From the NCBI RefSeq assembly GCF_040813715.1, contig NZ_JBFOCH010000021.1: a stretch of 64,000 bases of DNA; one strand, given 5' to 3'. The notes beneath the pieces were generated by a model. It did no database searches, was not told the origin of the DNA, and worked only from the letters and a program-made list of their open reading frames with translations. The position numbers were made by a program, and so were the translations under genes. Below, one piece after another: positions 60,189 through 64,000 of this stretch. This DNA is from Mesorhizobium_K marinum. Its GTDB lineage: Bacteria; Pseudomonadota; Alphaproteobacteria; Rhizobiales; Rhizobiaceae. Within the stretch, counting starts at the first letter, position 1; each line of letters starts with the position of its first letter.

Positions 60189-61636
60189 GCGGCACGCTCC
60201 CTGAGCGCGATCAGGACTTCCTCGTGGTCGGAGAAGTGCAGCGTCTCGGCGCCGACCGTCTGGCCTTCCTCGTGCCCCTTGCCCGCGACGACCAGCGTGT
60301 CGCCGGCACGCAGGGCCGCCACCGCCTCGCGGATCGCCTCGCGGCGGTCGCCGATCTCCAGCGCGCCAGGCGCGGCGGCCATGATTTCCTTGCGGATCGC
60401 GGCGGGAATTTCGGAGCGCGGATTGTCGTCGGTGACGTAGACGACGTCGGCGAGGCGGGTCGCGATCTCGCCCATGATCGGCCGCTTGCCCCGGTCGCGG
60501 TCGCCGCCGCAGCCGAACACCACGACGACGCGTCCGGTGGTGAACGGGCGCACCGACGCCAGCACGTTCTCCAGCGCATCGGGCTTGTGCGCGTAGTCGA
60601 CATAGACCGGCGCGCCGGTGGCGGTGGCGCCGACCAGGTCGAGCCGGCCGGGGGCGCCCTTGAGATGCTCCAGCGCGGCCAGAGCGGCGGCCAGCGGCGT
60701 GCCGGTCGCGGCCGCCAGCCCGGCGGCCACCAGTGCGTTGGATATCTGGAAATCGCCGGCAAGCGGCAGGTCCACCTCGTGCAGTTCGCCGCCGGCGACG
60801 ATCTCGGCGCGCTGCCGGTGGCGCTCGTGCTCGACCCGCTTCAGCGTCAGGAAGTCGCCGCGCCGGCCGACGGTGCGGACGTCCAGCCTGGCGGCCCGGG
60901 CGGCCTCGATCACCGGCTCCGACCACTGGTCGTCGGCGAAGATCACGGCCGGCGCGCCCTTCGGCAGCAGCGTGTCGAACAGCCGCAACTTGGCGCGCAG
61001 GTAGTCCTCCATCGTCGGATGGTAGTCGAGGTGGTCGCGACCGAGATTGGTGAAGCCGCCGGCGGCGAGCCTGACGCCGTCGAGCCGGCGCTGGTCGAGC
61101 CCGTGGCTCGAGGCCTCCATCGACGCGTGCGTCACGCCGCTGTCGGCCAGTTCGGTCAGCAGCCGGTGGAGCGCGACCGGATCGGGCGTGGTCAGCGAGC
61201 CGTATTCGTTGCGGCCCGGCGCGACGACGCCGGTGGTGCCGATGCTGGCGGCGGCGTGGCCCGCCTGTTCCCAGACCTGGCGCGTGAAGGCGGCAACCGA
61301 GGTCTTGCCGGCAGTGCCGGTGACCGCGACCATCGTCGCCGGCTGGCGCGGGTAGAGGCTGGCCGCCAGCTTCGCCAGGGCGAGCCTCGGATCGTCGACC
61401 AGGAACACCGGAACGTTCGCGGCGCTGACCGACGCGCCCTTCGCGGCGACGATCGCGACGGCGCCCCTCGCCGCGGCATCGGCGGCATAGGATGCGCCGT
61501 CCGCCTTGCTGCCGGCGACGGCGACGAACACGCCGCCCGGCGTGATCTTGCGGGAATCGGACGTCACGCCGGTGACCTCGGCGGCGGCGACGTCACCGTC
61601 GGCGCCGAGCAGGCCGGCAAGGTCGTTTAGCTTCAT
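60185..61636 (-). CDS. murE: UDP-MurNAc-tripeptide synthetase MurE (meso-DAP type)
   Basis: A 483-residue Mur ligase. The ATP loop is VTGTAGKTSVAAF. The substrate motif VTDDNPRSE contains DNPR, the signature for meso-diaminopimelate as third residue. GVTSDSRKITPGGVFVAV opens the N-terminal domain. The start at 61636 (MKLNDLAGLL) matches the family; ATGs at 61642 and 61690 would extend it. It starts 50 bases after ftsI. Confidence 0.95.
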   Translation of the reverse strand: MKLNDLAGLLGADGDVAAAEVTGVTSDSRKITPGGVFVAVAGSKADGASYAADAAARGAVAIVAAKGASVSAANVPVFLVDDPRLALAKLAASLYPRQPATMVAVTGTAGKTSVAAFTRQVWEQAGHAAASIGTTGVVAPGRNEYGSLTTPDPVALHRLLTELADSGVTHASMEASSHGLDQRRLDGVRLAAGGFTNLGRDHLDYHPTMEDYLRAKLRLFDTLLPKGAPAVIFADDQWSEPVIEAARAARLDVRTVGRRGDFLTLKRVEHERHRQRAEIVAGGELHEVDLPLAGDFQISNALVAAGLAAATGTPLAAALAALEHLKGAPGRLDLVGATATGAPVYVDYAHKPDALENVLASVRPFTTGRVVVVFGCGGDRDRGKRPIMGEIATRLADVVYVTDDNPRSEIPAAIRKEIMAAAPGALEIGDRREAIREAVAALRAGDTLVVAGKGHEEGQTVGAETLHFSDHEEVLIALRERAA

Positions 61637-61686
61637 CTGCATCCAGTCGCTGGTTTGGAACCGCCATCCCGGCCGGCCCCGTGGAA

Positions 61687-63396
61687 TCATTGGTAGGAGA
61701 CGACCGTTGCTCCGCTTTCATGGCCGAATTCCGGCTTCACGCCAAGCAGGACCGCGGACCTGCGAATGATGTTTGCAAGCATCGGCGCCGCATTGAGACC
61801 GGCCGTCGCCCCGACGCCGGGCTTCTCGGGCTTGGGTTCATCGATGATCGTCAGCACCACATATTGCGGGTCGTCCATCGGGAACGCCGCCAGGAAGGCG
61901 TTGAAGCGCTTGTCGCTGGAATAGCGGCCGTTGACCACTTTCTCGGCCGTTCCGGTCTTGCCGCCGACGCGGAAGCCCGGCACCTCGGCGCGCCGGCCGG
62001 AACCCTTCTCGGCGTTCAGCCGATAGAGATAGCGCATCTGGTCGACGGTGCTCGGCTTCAGCACCTGCTCGGCGACCATGTCGGCCTCGGCCTGCGTGCG
62101 CGGCAGGAAGGTCGGCTCGATCAGCTTGCCCCCGTTCATCAGCGCCGCCGCGCCGACCGCCGTCTGCAGCGGCGTCGTCGACATGCCGTGGCCGAAGGAG
62201 ATGGTGATCGAGTGCACCTTCTTCCATTCCTTGGGTTCCGTCGGCGACGCCACCTCGGGCAGTTCCGTCTTCATCCGGTCGAGCAGGCCGAGCCGCTTCA
62301 GGAACTCGCGGTGCCCCTCGATGCCGACCATGTCGGCTTCCTTGGCCGAGCCGATGTTGGAGGAATAGATGAACACTTCCGGCAGCGTCAGCACGCGTCC
62401 CTTGCCGTGAAAGTCCTTGATGGTGAAGCGGCCGATGCGCAGCGGCCTCGACGCGTCGAAGCGGCTCTCCAGGTTGGCCAGGCCGGAATCCAGCGCCATC
62501 GCCGTCGTGAAGCTCTTGATGGTCGAGCCCATCTCGTAGACGCCGGCCGACATGCGGTTCAGCCGGTCCTTTTCATGCGCGTTGTAGGGGTTGTTAGGGT
62601 CGTAGTCGGGAAGCGACGCCATCGCCACGACCTCGCCCGTCTTGGCGTTCAGCACGACCGCGCCGGCGGCGATCGCATGGTAGCGCTCCATCCCCTGCGC
62701 GAGTTCGTCGTGGACGATGTGCTGGACCCGCAGGTCGATCGAGAGCTTGACCGGCTTCAGGTCCTCGGCCACCGCCAGGCCCGATGCCTGCAGGTCGGCC
62801 AAGCCCTGGTCGTCGATATACTTTTCGAGGCCGGCGATGCCCTTGTTGTCGATGTTGGTCAGGCCGACGATGTGCGCGGCGGTCGCGCCGGCCGGATAGA
62901 AGCGCCGCTTTTCCGTGCGGAAGCCGATGCCGGGCAGGCCGAGCTGGAAGATCTCCGCCTGCTGCCTCGGCGTCAGCTGCCGTTTCAGCCACACGAAGCC
63001 GGCGCCGCTCTTGAGCTTGTGATAGGTCTGCTCGACGTCGATGTCGGGCAGCACGGTCGACAGCTTCTCGATCACCTCGTCGGCATCGACGATGCGGCGC
63101 GGCTCGGCGAACAGCGACGCCGTCTTGATGTCGGTGGCGAGCACCTCGCCGTTGCGGTCGACGATATCCGGGCGCGAGGCGGTCACGCGGCTCTCCGGTC
63201 CGCCGCCGCTCTCGGGGTCCTGCAGGCCGAGATAGATCAGCCTCCCGGCGATCGCGCCATAGATGCCGAAGAACACGGCCATCGTCAGGACGACGCGGTT
63301 CTTCTGCCGGCCGCCGGTCGCCTTGCGCGCGCCCTCGACGACGATCGAACCTTCGCTCTCCGCGCGTTTGCCGCGCCGCCGCCACAGCGAGATCAT
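61687..63396 (-). CDS. ftsI: Septal transpeptidase FtsI (PBP3)
   Basis: A 569-residue class B penicillin-binding protein. A membrane helix (about 35-55) follows an Arg-rich cytoplasmic tail. The pedestal domain is residues ~60-230. The transpeptidase motifs are SxxK in MGSTIKSF (near 290), SxN in SSNIG and KTG in GGKTGTAEKV. It crosslinks septal peptidoglycan with FtsW. Its ATG overlaps the ftsL stop by four bases. Confidence 0.96.
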   Translation of the reverse strand: MISLWRRRGKRAESEGSIVVEGARKATGGRQKNRVVLTMAVFFGIYGAIAGRLIYLGLQDPESGGGPESRVTASRPDIVDRNGEVLATDIKTASLFAEPRRIVDADEVIEKLSTVLPDIDVEQTYHKLKSGAGFVWLKRQLTPRQQAEIFQLGLPGIGFRTEKRRFYPAGATAAHIVGLTNIDNKGIAGLEKYIDDQGLADLQASGLAVAEDLKPVKLSIDLRVQHIVHDELAQGMERYHAIAAGAVVLNAKTGEVVAMASLPDYDPNNPYNAHEKDRLNRMSAGVYEMGSTIKSFTTAMALDSGLANLESRFDASRPLRIGRFTIKDFHGKGRVLTLPEVFIYSSNIGSAKEADMVGIEGHREFLKRLGLLDRMKTELPEVASPTEPKEWKKVHSITISFGHGMSTTPLQTAVGAAALMNGGKLIEPTFLPRTQAEADMVAEQVLKPSTVDQMRYLYRLNAEKGSGRRAEVPGFRVGGKTGTAEKVVNGRYSSDKRFNAFLAAFPMDDPQYVVLTIIDEPKPEKPGVGATAGLNAAPMLANIIRRSAVLLGVKPEFGHESGATVVSYQ

Positions 63397-63776
63397 TGCA
63401 CGACGCCCCCGGTGACGACACTGTCCGTTTCGGCGCCGCCGCTGTCGGCCATGCCGCCGAGGGGCTGGCTCGACAGATCCTCGATTGTCAGCGGCCGGGC
63501 CGGCAGTTCGTCGAGCCCGACGATCTGCCGCGCCTCGAGCGGCTGCAGGTTCAGTTCGGTCTGGAAGGTCTCCGACAGCTTCTGCAGCCTGGAGGGCTGG
63601 GTCAGCAGGCTCCAGTCGGCCTTCAGCAGGTCGATCGTGTCTTCCTCGAAGCGGATCTGCTGCTCGATCTTGCGCAGCGCCGTCTGCCGGTCCTCGGCCT
63701 CGTGCTTGGTCTTGTAGGTAAAGGCCGCGGCCGCAACCATGGCGGCGATGAGCACGATGTCACTGGTACGAAACAC
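63393..63776 (-). CDS. ftsL: Cell division protein FtsL
   Basis: A 127-residue single-pass protein: a short cytoplasmic N-terminus, a membrane helix (about 5-20), a coiled coil (EAEDRQTALRKIEQQIRFEE) and a C-terminal tail. It works with FtsB and FtsQ to activate FtsWI. FtsL is poorly conserved, so the call rests on position (rsmH-ftsL-ftsI), size and topology. Confidence 0.9.
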   Translation of the reverse strand: MFRTSDIVLIAAMVAAAAFTYKTKHEAEDRQTALRKIEQQIRFEEDTIDLLKADWSLLTQPSRLQKLSETFQTELNLQPLEARQIVGLDELPARPLTIEDLSSQPLGGMADSGGAETDSVVTGGVVQ

Positions 63777-63782
63777 GTTGCG

Positions 63783-64000
63783 CTACCTCTCAGCCGCAAG
63801 CCGGAAATCGGGCAGTTTCGGAAGGCCGAAGATCGAAATGTCCTCGCCACGCGCGGGCGCCGCCGTGCGTGTCGCCGCCCGCAGCCTTGCCGAGCGTGCC
63901 CGCGGATTGGCCTCGATCTCGGCCTCCGTCGGCGAAAGCGCTCGGCCGTGCTTCTCGAAAGTCGGGGCCTTCGCCTGCGCCTCGGGCAGGTAGCGCGAAC
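63783..64000 (-). CDS. rsmH: 16S rRNA m4C1402 methyltransferase RsmH, C-terminal fragment
   Basis: The last 72 codons of RsmH (MraW), cut off by the window edge. The visible end includes EKHGRALSPTEAEIEANPRA and RSARLRAATRT, which match the family C-terminus. It methylates N4 of C1402 in 16S rRNA and is the usual first gene of this cluster. ftsL starts six bases after its stop. Confidence 0.9.
   Translation of the reverse strand, partial: SRYLPEAQAKAPTFEKHGRALSPTEAEIEANPRARSARLRAATRTAAPARGEDISIFGLPKLPDFRLAAER

Overview
The window is high-G+C DNA (roughly two-thirds G+C by eye) from an alphaproteobacterium, most likely Hyphomicrobiales of the Phyllobacteriaceae/Mesorhizobium type. The evidence is a circularly permuted two-piece tmRNA gene with tag ANDNYAEARLAA, an alpha-type SspB, CreA, DUF1127 and DUF4169 proteins, a long FtsZ, and a division/cell-wall cluster that runs on into lpxC, bamD, recN and ligA. 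Single N bases, and one run of three, each sit between duplicated and slightly divergent copies of the same sequence. The contig therefore looks like a draft or metagenome assembly with unmerged overlaps, most severe in uvrD (28.1-29.9 kb).

Layout. 0-5.2 kb: HerA-like ATPase, diguanylate cyclase, miaA and serB with starts four bases apart, and a GNAT acetyltransferase. 5.2-10.6 kb (minus): membrane-quality-control cluster hflK-hflC-DUF2065-degP behind a heat-shock-like promoter, then folA-thyA. 10.7-15.2 kb: ssrA, a P-loop ATPase, a Bcr/CflA efflux pump, an unidentified acid/His-rich membrane protein, and sspB-DUF4169-RHH. 15.2-24.1 kb: giant AsmA-like protein, D-lactate-dehydrogenase-type flavoprotein, hotdog thioesterase, P450, a small orphan and a Tat-exported dienelactone hydrolase. 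24.2-36.5 kb: L,D-transpeptidase, OmpA-like lipoprotein, atypical kinase, uvrD, DUF2778 protein, SDR, hexapeptide transferase, CreA, SCO1, PrmA and DUF1127. 36.7-43.6 kb: aminopeptidase P, AzlCD, LigA and RecN. 43.7-64 kb (all minus): bamD, lpxC, ftsZ, ftsA, ftsQ, ddl, murB, murC, murG, ftsW, murD, mraY, murF, murE, ftsI, ftsL and the end of rsmH.

How the genes work together. The right-hand 20 kb is a nearly continuous transcription unit read leftward, with many four-base ATGA overlaps. It covers peptidoglycan precursor synthesis (MurB-G, Ddl, MraY), the divisome (FtsL, I, W, Q, A, Z) and outer-membrane biogenesis (LpxC, BamD). Its one large gap, 389 bases between murB and ddl, holds twelve GANTC sites (the CcrM methylation sequence) and two hairpins. 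I consider it the most interesting regulatory region here. On the left, ssrA and sspB lie within about 3 kb of each other; their products act in the same pathway, tagging by tmRNA and delivery of tagged proteins to ClpXP.

The best candidates for undescribed biology are the GANTC-dense leader, the kinase-like protein whose C-terminus resembles the small C-terminal subdomain of acyl-adenylating enzymes, the unidentified membrane protein at 13.3-14.1 kb, and the sspB-DUF4169-RHH trio. No CRISPR array, insertion sequence, prophage or rRNA was seen, and no conventional tRNA gene was recognised.
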